Counted from the stretch's first letter, positions 34,710-44,777 are shown. The stretch is 64,000 bases of DNA from Symbiotaphrina buchneri (GCA_001599915.1 BCIG01000029.1:190654-254653); one strand, 5' to 3'. The notes: generated from the sequence alone by a model not told the origin. Program-made: numbers and translations.

Positions 34710-35417
34710 CTAAACGGAGTCCCACAAGTCGTAGACCTTGCTTTCGATATCCACCACAACGGGCTGCGTAGGTGTGGTTGGCGTGCACTTGACAAGCAAG
34801 ACAAGATCTTGGTCTGCCTTAGCGACGGCGAGGAACGACCTGAGCTGGAACTCAAAAAAGTGGTCATTCGTCACCGCACCCGTCGTCAAATCCGCTGCCC
34901 ATTCTTCGAAGTCGAGGGTCAGTAGTTTGACCCCCGGGAATCTCCTCAAAAGAAGTACTACTTTCTTCCCCAACATTTTGTCCGACCATTTCCCGAGCAC
35001 GCCTGCCAGATTCTTTTGCTTATCTGCGTTTCCCCTGTTTGAGCAGAGGAAACGCAGAGTCAGCTTCTCCACGTTCCCGTATCTGGGCAGCTCTTGGCCT
35101 GTATTGTGCCGGCCTTGGTATCGGGTTACCGTAAAGCCCTCTGGCTTGGAAAGATAGAACTGGTTTATCTTGTCGTAAACGACCAGTGCTTCGGCGCGCA
35201 CTTCCTTGTTGGTAAGGAATATAGGGTCTTGAGGGCTGAAGGTCCCTGTTTGGGAAACATCTAGATCCCCGGACCTGCCCACCACGTACCCGAGGATCTC
35301 GTGTTGGATGTTCTTCGGGAGGTTCAAGAAAGGGAACGCTCCCACAGCTCCTATAACAGCGACGAATGTCAGATTTGGGCAGTGGCTAGAGAGTAAATGG
35401 GAATACTTACCACTCAT
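34710..35417 (-). CDS. 2EXR/F-box-like protein 2, with 7-nt first exon
   Basis: The frame is open for 235 aa, but 35351-35410 is a probable 60-nt intron (GTAAGT donor, TATAG acceptor) leaving a first exon of only 7 nt (ATGAGTG). The spliced protein, 215 aa, starts MSGAVGAFPFLNLPKNIQHE, putting the 2EXR-type motif LPKNIQHEILGYVV right at the N-terminus, as is usual in the family. Later blocks include IFLTNKEVRAEALVVYDKIN and EKLTLRFLC. Function unknown. Confidence 0.75.
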   Translation of the reverse strand: MSGKYSHLLSSHCPNLTFVAVIGAVGAFPFLNLPKNIQHEILGYVVGRSGDLDVSQTGTFSPQDPIFLTNKEVRAEALVVYDKINQFYLSKPEGFTVTRYQGRHNTGQELPRYGNVEKLTLRFLCSNRGNADKQKNLAGVLGKWSDKMLGKKVVLLLRRFPGVKLLTLDFEEWAADLTTGAVTNDHFFEFQLRSFLAVAKADQDLVLLVKCTPTTPTQPVVVDIESKVYDLWDSV

Positions 35418-36179
35418 CTTGTATGGTACGGTAAAGTACCTGGAAGGAGATAGTGCCCTTTAAAGGACACGAACTGTAGAAACAATCGAGTCAGCACACA
35501 CTTCCTCTCAATGACCTCGACATAAACCGAGATGGATCCTTACAAAGGGACTGGTTGTTCGACGGGAAGTTAGAGCAGGACTTCTGATGGTATGGAGCAA
35601 GAAGGAGCTCGTCAGAGGAGTACAATAGCGGGATATGGGACGCCAACAAAGCTTTGCCAAACAGATAGTGTTCAATGGGGGCAGATGCAAGATAAGCAGG
35701 TGAGTGAGAAGCAAGCGTGGAGGAGACTTGAAGAGACTCGGATGACAGTGCAGAGAAAGGAAGAGGCTGGTGGGAAGCAATAAAATCCGTGAATGAGGGC
35801 GAGGACATGTCGCGTCCCAGTCCGAAAAAGTTATCAATAACAACAAGCGCTAGACGGATTCACAGTCCGGGACATACATAGTCCGACGGCTCATCCACGG
35901 ACAAGCTGACTCCCATACTCATCTTTCAATGTTGCCTTCCGATTTAGATCATCAGACATACCATCATGTACGAAGCTCTCTCAAAAGGGGATTGTCGGTT
36001 ACGAACTGAAGGGAGGAAGAAGATATCGAAGACACACAAAAGCAAACGGTCTGTATGAAAACCCCAGAAACAAAAGAGAACGTCAAAGCTTACCTCTTGA
36101 ATTCCAGAAAAGAAGACAAGGGATAAACCTTTGTCAATCTGCGGCAAAACACCGTTCTTGCAGCATAGCTACTAAGGCG
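35418..36179. other. Intergenic within the 2EXR island
   Basis: About 760 bp with no supported gene; frames on both strands have no conserved motif. Confidence 0.4.
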
Positions 36180-36890
36180 TCACAGCGCAACGCCACGATC
36201 AGCTCCGAATTCCACTCTATCTGGACGCTGTTCCATCACAGAAGTCTGAAGCCAAACTGGCGCAGGGCGGGGGTGGAGTGTAGCCGTCGTGCCTCTGTCT
36301 CGCACACCCCCGCCCTTCGCATCTCTGCCGCTCCCTGGCTTCTTGTACTCCACACGGCTATGGAATTGGATCGGACAGAAGAGCATGACAGTGTATAAGA
36401 CATGCGGCGCCTCCTTGTAGCAGGAGTATACGGACCTGCTTCGAGACACGCAGGACTTTCGGCCAAATGCGGACCTTTTCCACTTGCTCTTCTCTTGCTT
36501 GATCATCCAGTTGAGGCCTCCAATCTGGAATTCTTTAAGATGCCGATTGATGCCAGCCGGCTGAGGAGCACGACTCTTCGGGACGGGTACAATCGCTTCC
36601 AGGTCATCCCGCATAGTCTTGATGTCTGCGGTTGCTCTTGGAATGGATGACGTCCTTCTTCGCCGCCAACGGGCAGTTAGCGCTTGCCTTGGTCCTGGCC
36701 TCCTATAGTAAGGAGGCATGTTGGGTGGTGATGAAGAGAGGAAATGCAAAAAGCAAGATCCATCGACTATGGGTCTCGGAGACGTGAGGACGAATTTGTA
36801 GATATTGGTGCGGAGCTCCGGAGGCAAAACCGCAAATCGACGGAAGGTGCGTAACCGTTCGAACTTGATCTTTGAGAAATGCTTTTCCAA
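36180..36890 (-). pseudogene. Chimeric ORF: 2EXR-type start fused to a Rad16-like SNF2 helicase fragment
   Basis: Open frame of 236 aa. Residues about 1-45 hold a 2EXR motif (RRFAVLPPELRTNIYKFVLT then SPRPIVDG). Residues about 100-135 hold LKEFQIGGLNWMIKQEKSKW, which resembles the first helicase block of Rad16/SNF2-type ATPases (LxxFQ-xx-GL-x-WM-xx-QE), but the expected Walker A motif (GGLLGDEMGxGKT) does not follow and the rest is low complexity. It therefore looks like a remnant made from pieces of two host genes, or an ORF reading by chance through two fragments. No start beyond the 36890 ATG is evident. Confidence 0.5.
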
Positions 36891-37612
36891 TCTTCTCTAT
36901 CCTTTGAGTGTTCTCGTTCATTTCTGGTGGTGCATATTGATCAAGCACTACATTTTCCGTTCGTCGCCTTTTGCCCAGATTTGAGAAAATGACGTACTGA
37001 AGTAGGGATCTGAATCCCCTGCCGCTCGGCAGACTGTCTGGTTCCACTGCCGGTTTGATGACGCCGCAAAGAGTATCTAGACTCTTGGCCCTTTCCAACT
37101 CCATCTCCAGCCTTTCTTGTTTTTCTTTGTTGATCACCCGATTCTGGTGCTTGACAGCCAGATATTGTTTGATCCTCTTCGGCTCAAGGTAGAGAAAACA
37201 TTCTCCACCGTTATGTTCAATCGCCTCGACAAGTGGGCGAAGTACAATCTGACTGTGCATCAAAGCGTCTTCCTGAGCAACTCCCAATGCAGCTCAGCGG
37301 TGACGAGGTCGGTCCGTCTGGATTTATATGGGTAAGCATCTCTTGCAACGTCGCAACAGTGCAGAGGAATAGTTCCTCGTATTTTGCAAGTTCCGGAAAG
37401 TGTTTCATAACGCCGTTATCGACCCGTTTGGGCCCTTCTCGTCGAGGTACTTCTTGACCCATTCCTCGTCAGTCTCGACGAGAAGGGCCGGATCGATATA
37501 TTGTCTCGGCTTCCTAACACGCTTTGGCTTGGGACCGGGAATGCCCTCGCCGGTGTTGTTCGAAGTAGTGGAGGAGGCAGTTCCAGGCGGGGAAGGTAAG
37601 ATCCTCTCCATC
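36891..37612 (-). pseudogene. Disrupted host-type coding region, family unknown
   Basis: Three stretches with coding-like composition follow one another on the minus strand in different frames: 37611-37405 (starts MERILPSPPGTASSTTSNNT, then a basic KPKRVRKPRQYIDP), about 37410-37290 (HFPELAKYEELFLCTVATLQ) and 37287 to about 36890 (HSQIVLRPLVEAIEHNGGEC, then a charged coiled coil NKEKQERLEMELERAKS). No good splice sites join them, so I treat the region as a decayed gene. I recognise no domain. It immediately precedes the chimeric ORF. Confidence 0.4.
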
Positions 37613-38113
37613 GTTAGACCATCATACGGACCTCGACTGGAGGTCCCATGAAGTTGAAAGATGATCTTCTAGCTCGATACCGCTATGTTGTGGATACGCC
37701 CAATCTATGCAACTTCACAGGGTCCAGATCGAGCCGGTGCTGCGCAGGATCCTGGCCGGAAGGGGCTTTATGGGAGCACCCTCCCGACCGACCATCAGAA
37801 AGCTCGCCCCTGGGAGGCAATGGCATCCACAGCAATTGGCCGCGGAAACGTCGATCCTCCGCTCGGGGTGACATCATCTCCAATGACTCTTGCATGTTGT
37901 TGTAGAAAGATGCATCAGCCGCAGGAGCCGATTGATGAGCCATGCAGAGGAGGCCTGCGGCTCCTGGGCTTGATCATACGGGATGTTGCAAGCTCAAGGG
38001 TTGAGCATGCCAAGGTCCTGCAGAAAGGACGGTTTTTCAATCACCTCTATCGCTTCCCTGGCCTTGTCAAGGATCTCTTGGGCATCCTTTATGCGAGGCT
38101 TCCCTGCTTCTTT
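37613..38113. other. Spacer between disrupted region and dispersed repeat copy A
   Basis: Nothing supported; several overlapping frames on both strands without motif. Confidence 0.35.
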
Positions 38114-38548
38114 CCAACCGCGCAAGTTGACAGGTGAGCTGGAAGGGATAGACATTGGACGTATCACTGAAATGAAACAGACAATCTCGACGGCAGGAGC
38201 GTATTTTCAAGGTCGACAATGCAAATGCGACGTGACCACAGATGCAGGGCCGATGTGTTTTTTTCAGATGCGAAACGTTGTCAGGTCAGTTCGTGTGAGC
38301 CAACACCGCGCCATGAGAAGCAAGAGGAATTGTAGCAAAGAGTTTGCGCGTGTCGGAAGAAAAACAAGACAATCACATGCCAGAAGGTCTGTCCAATCGA
38401 GATGTGCAGTTGAACATAACAATCGAAGTCGCCCCGGTTTAGCGCCGAAATGGAGACCGTGTAAAGCAGATCCGATGGTGACGAGGCTGGGCCCTCGAAG
38501 AATGTGTTTCTGCATGATCTGTGCATGCGAATGCGACAATGTTGGAGC
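38114..38548 (-). repeat. Dispersed repeat, copy A
   Basis: About 435 bp that match, in opposite orientation, 60785-61203. The two copies begin at a shared c[t]caacattgtcgcattcg and end at cttgcgcggttgg; by eye roughly four fifths of the aligned bases agree, with small indels. The best conserved blocks are ttcttcgagggcccagcctc, ttctcatggcgcggtgttgg and the A-rich catctgaaaaaaacacatcg. I see no terminal inverted repeats, no clear target-site duplication and no transposase, so the family is unassigned. The left part of this copy overlaps the end of the ORF 38281-38760. Confidence 0.85.
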
Positions 38549-39613
38549 GCCTCCTTCAGCTCTATGCTGTGAACTTGGAAGGCGACAATGAGGTTTGCCT
38601 CCTTGTTAGGGCTCCACCAGTCCATTTCATCCTCAGTGATGTGTGCCACACCACCATCCCTATTCATGATGAATCGTCCAAATGTTACTTGTGGGCTTGC
38701 GAAACAATGTTTGCCCTCCCATTGGTGCACCTCTGCACGCAACGTTGGATTACTGGGGGTTCGGATTGGCTGGCCCAAGCACAAGAACACTGCCGCGATG
38801 TTCAGAATGAGCACGGATAAAGCCCGGGGGTGTGCGACGTCTGTATCATCCAGACTTGCGTTTGGGGGTAGACGGATCATTGCCTCCACGCTTCGGGGTT
38901 GCATCGTCTTTGGAGTGGATGACTTGGGTCTTATCATCATCAGTTGACTCATGAGATTCTGTCTCCCATTCTGTTGTCTCAGAATTGGCTTTGAGAGAAC
39001 GGCGCCTCGCCTAGCTTGCGTCATGTTTGGCACGGTTCTTATCAAACATGTCGAAGACATCTCCAATACGGCCCAGGTGAGCAGCCCATTCCAATTTTTG
39101 AAGCCTCGCACCCACATCCGCCATCTTGTGGTTACTGGCATTAACACCATCGAGAACACTCGTGAGTTTTTCGTCCATTTTGTCGATCTTGTCCAGGAGC
39201 GTAGTCTTGAATTGCTGCATCATTTCGATGAAATCAGGCAAGGTACCAACTGCTTCCATTGCACGGGACGCCATATCTCTGACCGTTGGAGCACCAAGAA
39301 CGCCCCTTCGGTGGATATTCAAGAGTATATCCGTGCTTTCTCTAGGTACAATAAGAACTACTGTAACCACCGGTGGAAGTTCGTGTCGGGACAGGATCCC
39401 GGGTTCGTCTGGATCATGGATCGGTATAAATGGATCCGATAATGTTCGCGGATCCATACTGTAACGACGGATCGAATGCAAGCCGGCGAGATGGAAATGG
39501 ACCATCAGGTCCTGGATGTTTTCTTTCCCATGTTCGAGACTCTGATCTCTCATCATGATCCCAAGAAAGTTGTCTCCTTGGAGACTCTCTTCTCTCACAC
39601 CTTTGCCTTCCAT
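38281..39613 (-). pseudogene. Degraded or mis-spliced gene of unknown fungal family
   Basis: Two coding-like parts. The first (39613-39011, 200 aa) includes QGDNFLGIMMRDQSLEHGKE, SIRRYSMDPRTLSDPFIPIH, LPPVVTVVLIVPRES and a C-terminal coiled coil (FKTTLLDKIDKMDEKLTSVL). Its frame has a TAG at 39011-39013, yet goes on for about 60 further charged, Ser/Thr/Asp-rich codons to about 38830. The second (about 38760-38281, another frame) includes SPQVTFGRFIMNRDGG and MDWWSPNKEANLIVAFQV and runs into repeat copy A. The composition is that of a real protein, reminiscent of large unnamed fungal families with DPRTL and LPPVVTVVL-type blocks, but I cannot name it. An imperfect tandem repeat lies just upstream. 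Confidence 0.4.
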
Positions 39614-39652
39614 GAAGGCTGAAAAAAAGGACCACTGGCCGGCTTCGACAGC

Positions 39653-39814
39653 GCCTTGCAGTTAGGTCCGCCCCAAACATTGAGTGTCTTCTGGGATACC
39701 CCTCCATCCACTCACGTTGGATTGAAACCGTTTCCACGAAGGATGCCTTGCGGTTGGGTCCGCCCCAGACATGTGACGCGAACGCCACACCCCGGATTGA
39801 AACTTGCCCACGAA
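39653..39814. repeat. Imperfect two-unit tandem repeat
   Basis: Two units about 92 bp apart. Unit 1 begins gccttgcagttaggtccgcc at 39653 and unit 2 gccttgcggttgggtccgcc at 39745; both continue cccca[a/g]aca and, after a variable middle, end with ggattgaaac and cacgaag. The middle of unit 2 is shorter by about 20 bp. It looks like a diverged local duplication. Confidence 0.75.
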
Positions 39815-40021
39815 GAACATACACGAAGTCACCGTGTCCACCAACCAGTGTGCGAGAGATAATACAGTCATCAAAAGATCTCTAGTGGGGTGTGACGGGC
39901 CCCAAGGATCATTGTGCTGTACATATCTGCTACAGTCAAGCTGGTCAACAACGTTGTGATATCTTGGAACCAAGGAAAGGGAAACGGACCTTGAAGAGAA
40001 GAAGGCCCACGGGCTAAGCTG

Positions 40022-40787
40022 CTAGAAGCAACTTAGCAACCGCTGCTTGACGGCATCGAGCCTCCGCTGGGCCTGGGCGCTCCCGGGCCTCCATGTGGGT
40101 TGGTCCAGGATGACTGCAAACCACAAATTTGGAGCCTGCACATTATAGTGCCTTGCCCGCTTGAGCCGACGAAGGAACCGTTCGAGACGCCTAAACCTTA
40201 ACTGCGGAATGACCGCAGCGCCGTCCGCCAGTTCAGAGCACCAGGCGTTGAGGTCCAGGGTCAAGAAAGTGAGAGACGGCAGGCGCTGGATTGCCGCGCA
40301 TGAAGGGCGGCGAAACCACTTCGTCCACGTTCGGATTGCCGTACTGAAAGCAGCTTGCACGTTCGCACCGCCGTGCCAGTAATGGATCCGGAGGGTGAGC
40401 TTGCGGAGACAGATGTCGGGGAGAACCCAGGCTCGAGTCTCCACGTACCGCGGAAAGTGGCGCGGATGGCCCAAGACAAACTGTGTCTGCGAGTAAAATA
40501 TCTCCAGCACTTGCCGTCTGAACTGCTTGTTGCAGTCCAGGAGAGGACCAAAGGCAGGGCGATATAGCCTCACAGCAAATCTGGTCTCGGCATTCCCATA
40601 ATCAATTTCCAAGTCTTTGAGATTGACTTGCGGCGTTGGTGGCATGGCGTGCTGGAGGACAAGCTGCTGGAGTTCGGGAGGGAGACGGGAAAAAGGGGCA
40701 AAGGAAGGGGCAGGAGCTTGTTCTATTCAGGGTCAGAGTATCAGCATCAAACCAATCAATGAGTTTGTTAGACGCACGGCTGCTCAT
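40022..40787 (-). CDS. 2EXR/F-box-like protein 4, with 10-nt first exon
   Basis: A 10-nt first exon (40778-40787, ATG AGC AGC C) and a 55-nt intron (40723-40777, GTGCGT donor, ATAG acceptor) lead into a 701-nt exon, giving 236 aa starting MSSQQAPAPSFAPFSRLPPE. The motif SRLPPELQQLVLQHAMPP sits at about residues 15-32, as in 2EXR-type proteins; a later block reads LLDCNKQFRRQVLEIFYSQT (second conserved block with L-F/Y). The rest is Arg/Leu-rich. Function unknown. Exon layout matches protein 2 of this group (tiny first exon before the LPPE motif). Confidence 0.75.
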
Positions 40788-41732
40788 CTTGAGTGTGTCT
40801 GCGGTGAGGAGCGAAGATGGCGCCACACAACAGCAAAAACTTTCAAAACTGGGGATTGCTTGATGATGGAGCCGGAAAGCACGAGAAGAAGGGCAGAGGG
40901 CTTGCTTCAAAGGCTTCAAGGAAGGAGTTGGAGCAAGAGTGCTGGTGGCTGTCGTGTGAGGGAACTTGGATGAAAGACGACTCCAAGATCACCAACCTTG
41001 CTTAGCATCGTGGGCTCGCCGACTAATCGACAGCAAAGCCTCGATGCCCTAACCCTCATTGTTACGTGACAATCGACGCCGAGAGATATGCAACGAACGA
41101 CGATGGACGAATTGGACGCCATTGGACGCCATTGGACAAGTAAGTGTCCTATTTCAGGCAGTTCCGGCGACGGATAGTGTTATGGGAAGTCTCCATGGAT
41201 GAGATATCAACCCCTATCATGTTATTCTATGCTAAGTCTGTTCGATTGGAGAGCACAATCAACGGTTAACAGGTGAAAAGAATCACACGGATATGGGTGC
41301 AGGATAATGAGCGTATATGCAATATATCCCTTTATCACGAGGCTTTGTTTGGCCATTGAATTGATGATTTTCATCTAGATAAACGCCAATTGATGCACAA
41401 CTATAATTGCATCAGTATAGGTGCGTTTGGATGACGAAGAGGATTGCAGGGCTTGCAGACCTATGGTACATTATTTCCATGCCTATGAGCAAACATATAG
41501 CCTGAGCCTCTTGTGGTAGAGCATCACGAATTATGGCAGGTTCCACCTAATCCCTCAATCCACCTGATATATGAAAATAATCAGCATCAGATTCGAAGTG
41601 GTAATCTGACATGGATTGACTTGCCTAGTATCTTGCCGTCGGTCTGAAAGACGAGAGCCTCCAGCTTTCCCGAACCGCCCCCTTTCGCTCAGCGCCGGCC
41701 ACCACACTCCAGAAATAGCATCTACCGCATAT
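40788..41732. other. Intergenic at the right edge of the island
   Basis: About 945 bp. Contains a small direct repeat (attggacgcc at 41109-41118 and 41119-41128). No gene supported. Confidence 0.45.
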
Positions 41733-42569
41733 TCAGTCATCGTCATCTGAGCCATATCCACCAAGTCCAAGAGATGCCAAGGGTTTTGCCTCTGGCGGAG
41801 ATGAAGCAGTAGGTTGGGTCGGCGACTTTTTCTCCACCACTGGCGCTGAAATCGTGGGCTTGGTCTCCGCAGATGTCGAGGGCGTCTGCCTCTGATTCCC
41901 TTTCTGCGGTGCAGTTTCCGCATTCGATATTTTAGCATTTGCATCCTTCTGTTTCTCCGCCGCTCCACTCTTGGGCGATTCCGCGCTCTCCGCGCCTTGG
42001 CTATCCGTTCTTCTCACCTTCAAGAAACCCCCCTTCCTCTCTCCTTCGCTCTTCTTCCTCCTCTTCCTTCCCTTGCCCCACTGCTCCATGCCCTCGACCG
42101 TCTCATCATCTCCAAGAGTCCTATCGACCTCTTCCTGGGCCTTGCGGAACACATCCAACTGCTCCCTGGTCTGCTTCTTCACCTCTTCTTCCTTCGCCCT
42201 CGTGCTCTCCAGCACCTCATCCAGAAATCGGACCTCATCCTCGTCCAGCGACCTGAATTGATTCTTCAGTCGGATCTGCTCCTCGAACGCTGTCTGCTTC
42301 GCCGCTTTATTCGCTTGTAGCACCTCGTACAGACTCCGGCCCCCTTCCTGGACGCCGGAGCCTGGGGCGCCAACACCCAGGCCTTGTTCGCGCCGCCGTC
42401 GCTCCGCCTCGAGTTCTTCCCGCGCGGCCTCCCAGGCGTCCTTCTGTTGCCCGAGCTGGGCGGGTTCGTCGAATCGGGCCGGTGCTGCCGGTTCTGATGG
42501 TTTCGATGTGGTCGTCGTATCGGAGCTTGCAGTTGTAGTACTGCTACCGGCAGGCACGAAGCGAGACAT
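41733..42569 (-). CDS. NIP30/FAM192A-domain protein
   Basis: Single frame of 278 aa, starting MSRFVPAGSSTTTASSDTTT. The NIP30 domain is at about residues 30-135: RFDEPAQLGQQKDAWEAARE, then RSLYEVLQANKAAKQTAFEE, IRLKNQFRSLDEDEVRFLDE and VLESTRAKEEEVKKQ. The linker has a KGRKRRKK nuclear-localisation-like motif, and the C-terminus is disordered and ends in GGYGSDDDD. The human homologue (PSME3IP1/FAM192A) binds the PA28-gamma proteasome activator in the nucleus; fungal function is not established. Confidence 0.92.
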   Translation of the reverse strand: MSRFVPAGSSTTTASSDTTTTSKPSEPAAPARFDEPAQLGQQKDAWEAAREELEAERRRREQGLGVGAPGSGVQEGGRSLYEVLQANKAAKQTAFEEQIRLKNQFRSLDEDEVRFLDEVLESTRAKEEEVKKQTREQLDVFRKAQEEVDRTLGDDETVEGMEQWGKGRKRRKKSEGERKGGFLKVRRTDSQGAESAESPKSGAAEKQKDANAKISNAETAPQKGNQRQTPSTSAETKPTISAPVVEKKSPTQPTASSPPEAKPLASLGLGGYGSDDDD

Positions 42570-43306
42570 GTTGGCTTTGATGCCCTTGCGGGATGCTTAC
42601 GAGAGCTCCTCGTACTGATAGTGGGATTGCACCAGTGTGTTCCTGAATTTTGAGGTCAGTCGCTGTATGTTCAATGACAACGTCGTTATGATGCTCACAA
42701 AGCTGGCCCCCAAGGGCTTGACAGTAGCAAACAGATATGCCCTCACAATTATCCGGGCTTTGTGACAGCAATCTTGCCTTGCGAGTCAACTGCGGGGTCC
42801 TTGCACGACAGTCGTGGTGGCCAGCTCCAGATCTCGGGATGAAGTGTAGTCTCGGCATATCCCGCGTGGTCCGAGCTTGTCCTCAGGGGCTGTCAGGGGC
42901 TCGGGAGTCTACAAAGCATGTCGCAAGGGCCTTAGAGCGTATACAGGCCTTGCCATGTCCTTGTCAGTATGTAGTTTTTCACAAATCGAAAAGTACAAAA
43001 TATATCATTGGGAGCCGTGAGCCCATTACTTCCCGCTCGCAAAACATCCGGCCGCTGATCGAAATGCTTACGGACAAGGTGGATCAGGTATCGAGTATTC
43101 TTGCTACCTAACAGTTTCTGGTTTCTAGCAAGTATTTTGCGACGGGTCGTGCGCCCTCATTCTCCTGTGTCAGATAGCTCCTTCGCAGCTTCTCAGCTTC
43201 CCAGCAGCGCCTTTGCAGCAGAATAAGCAAAGAGGCAATCTAACCGAATCTTGTCGCCCGTTCCTCCAAGGCATGCATAGTGTGCCTAGGGCCATGTTGC
43301 GAACAA
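42570..43306. other. Intergenic between NIP30 promoter and SDR 3' end
   Basis: About 740 bp with the NIP30 promoter; no gene supported. Confidence 0.4.
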
Positions 43307-44182
43307 TCAGACATTGGGATCCTTCTTCTTCTGCACACCGCCATCAACAACAATCTCCTGCCCAGTGACGAACCCTGCTCCAACGAGCCACTCCACCGCC
43401 CCGGCGATATCATCTCCCATACCCAGCCTCCCAACCGGATGCCTCTCGTGATCTTCCTTTTGCATATCTTGAGCCCACTCTTTCCCTTTTTCGTCGCCCT
43501 CTCGGCACTCATGCATCACGTTGATCCAGCCCGGAAGCACGGAATTCACCCTAATGCCCCACTGTTGCCCGCTAATCGCCATGCCATGCGCCAAGCCCAG
43601 CAATCCCGCCTTCGTAGCCGCATAGCCCTCGCAATTCGGATCGCTCTGGTGAGCACGGAAGCTGGAAATATTGATCACGCATCCACCCGTCCCCTCTTCC
43701 CCAGCACCAGTCTTGGAGCCTGCGCGCGCTGGATTCTGCTTCTTGAGTAGCGGGATGCAAGCCTGGCTAACAACGAAGGCCCCAGTCAGGTTGACGGCAA
43801 TGTACTTGTCCCACTCTTCCAGCGTCTCCTCATCCTCCATCGTCTTCTCCGCGGGCCAGTAAGCGCGGGCAATTCCGGCATTATTCACAAGCACGTCCAG
43901 TTTCCCGCCGAACCACTCGCCAGCATCTTTCACGGCGGCGCGGATATCTTTTGAAGAGCGCAGGTCGCATGGCACTCCGCGGACGCGCTCGTTAGCCTTG
44001 TGCGGTTGAGCATATTGGGCAAGATGTTTGGAGACGCAGTAGGATAGCTCGTCGGCGTCGACGTCGATGATGAATACTCGATTTGAGGGTGAGCGCGTGA
44101 GGAAATGGCGGGCCAGGACACGGCCAATGCCACGAGCGCCGCCGGTGATGAGGACGTTCAGTGCTTTGGATGTGGATGCCAT
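43307..44182 (-). CDS. Short-chain dehydrogenase/reductase
   Basis: Single-exon frame of 291 aa from the ATG at 44182 (MASTSKALNVLITGGARGIG). Classical SDR motifs are all present: TGGARGIG cofactor loop at 13-20, VNNAG at 99-103, Ser174 in INISS, and Y187-x3-K191 (YAATK), then VNSVLPGWIN and the C-terminal VDGG. The Asp at about 40 (IIDVD) after the second strand suggests NAD(H) preference. Similar to glucose or ribitol dehydrogenase-type proteins; substrate unknown. The frame extends upstream to 44356, but the residues before Met44182 are not SDR-like. Confidence 0.92.
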   Translation of the reverse strand: MASTSKALNVLITGGARGIGRVLARHFLTRSPSNRVFIIDVDADELSYCVSKHLAQYAQPHKANERVRGVPCDLRSSKDIRAAVKDAGEWFGGKLDVLVNNAGIARAYWPAEKTMEDEETLEEWDKYIAVNLTGAFVVSQACIPLLKKQNPARAGSKTGAGEEGTGGCVINISSFRAHQSDPNCEGYAATKAGLLGLAHGMAISGQQWGIRVNSVLPGWINVMHECREGDEKGKEWAQDMQKEDHERHPVGRLGMGDDIAGAVEWLVGAGFVTGQEIVVDGGVQKKKDPNV

Positions 44183-44777
44183 GGTGGGGTATCTTTTGTG
44201 GAGATGCGGTATGACGTCAGCGGGGTCGCTCGAGTATGTTACAAGGATCTCCGGCCGTAACGCGAGCAATTCCGATTGGAGATGAATGCACTGGAGAAAA
44301 AGATCAGAAATAAAAATTTGAAAGACAGGAGAGGTGTCGGAGAGGATACCTCGCATGGGCTTTATGGGAAAGGAAGATTCCGGCTTGAGAAATGCGTTCT
44401 GCGGTAATTGACCATGGCGGCTGTCGCACCTTCCTTCATTCCCGCGTCATTATCAACCGCCCAGCTTGCGCAACTTTCCGCAGGGTAGAACGTACATATC
44501 AGGCTTCCTTGAATACCTCATATTCTGTGACCCCATTTTGGTCAACATGTTTCCACTCGGACAGGCCAATGTGTAATTATTCCCTTTCCTATATGCCCGA
44601 TTCCCTAGAGCATATCCACAGTGCGCCCCAAAAACGCCAACTACCCTCAGTAATATGCTTCTTTCATCCCTCACATCCCAAGCCACAACAATATCCCTCC
44701 CACAACCTCCTCCCACCTCCTCCACCTCCTCCACCTCCTCCGTCTCTCCCCTCCCCTCTCTCTCCTGTCCCCTTATT
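44183..44777. other. Intergenic with (TCC/ACC)-rich microsatellite
   Basis: Between the SDR promoter and the small wall protein 3' end. It holds the CT-rich tract described separately; the open frames across it are composition artefacts. Confidence 0.45.
44693..44770. repeat. CTCC/CACC-rich simple repeat
   Basis: A run of cctcctcccacctcctccac-type hexamers and CT-rich flanks, downstream of the minus-strand small secreted-protein gene. Confidence 0.8.

Noticed and set aside
27036-44182. Secondary-metabolite gene cluster (MFS, Zn2Cys6, SDR present)
   Set aside because: No polyketide synthase, NRPS, terpene cyclase or P450 lies between them; the SDR is 11 kb beyond the island and not obviously linked.
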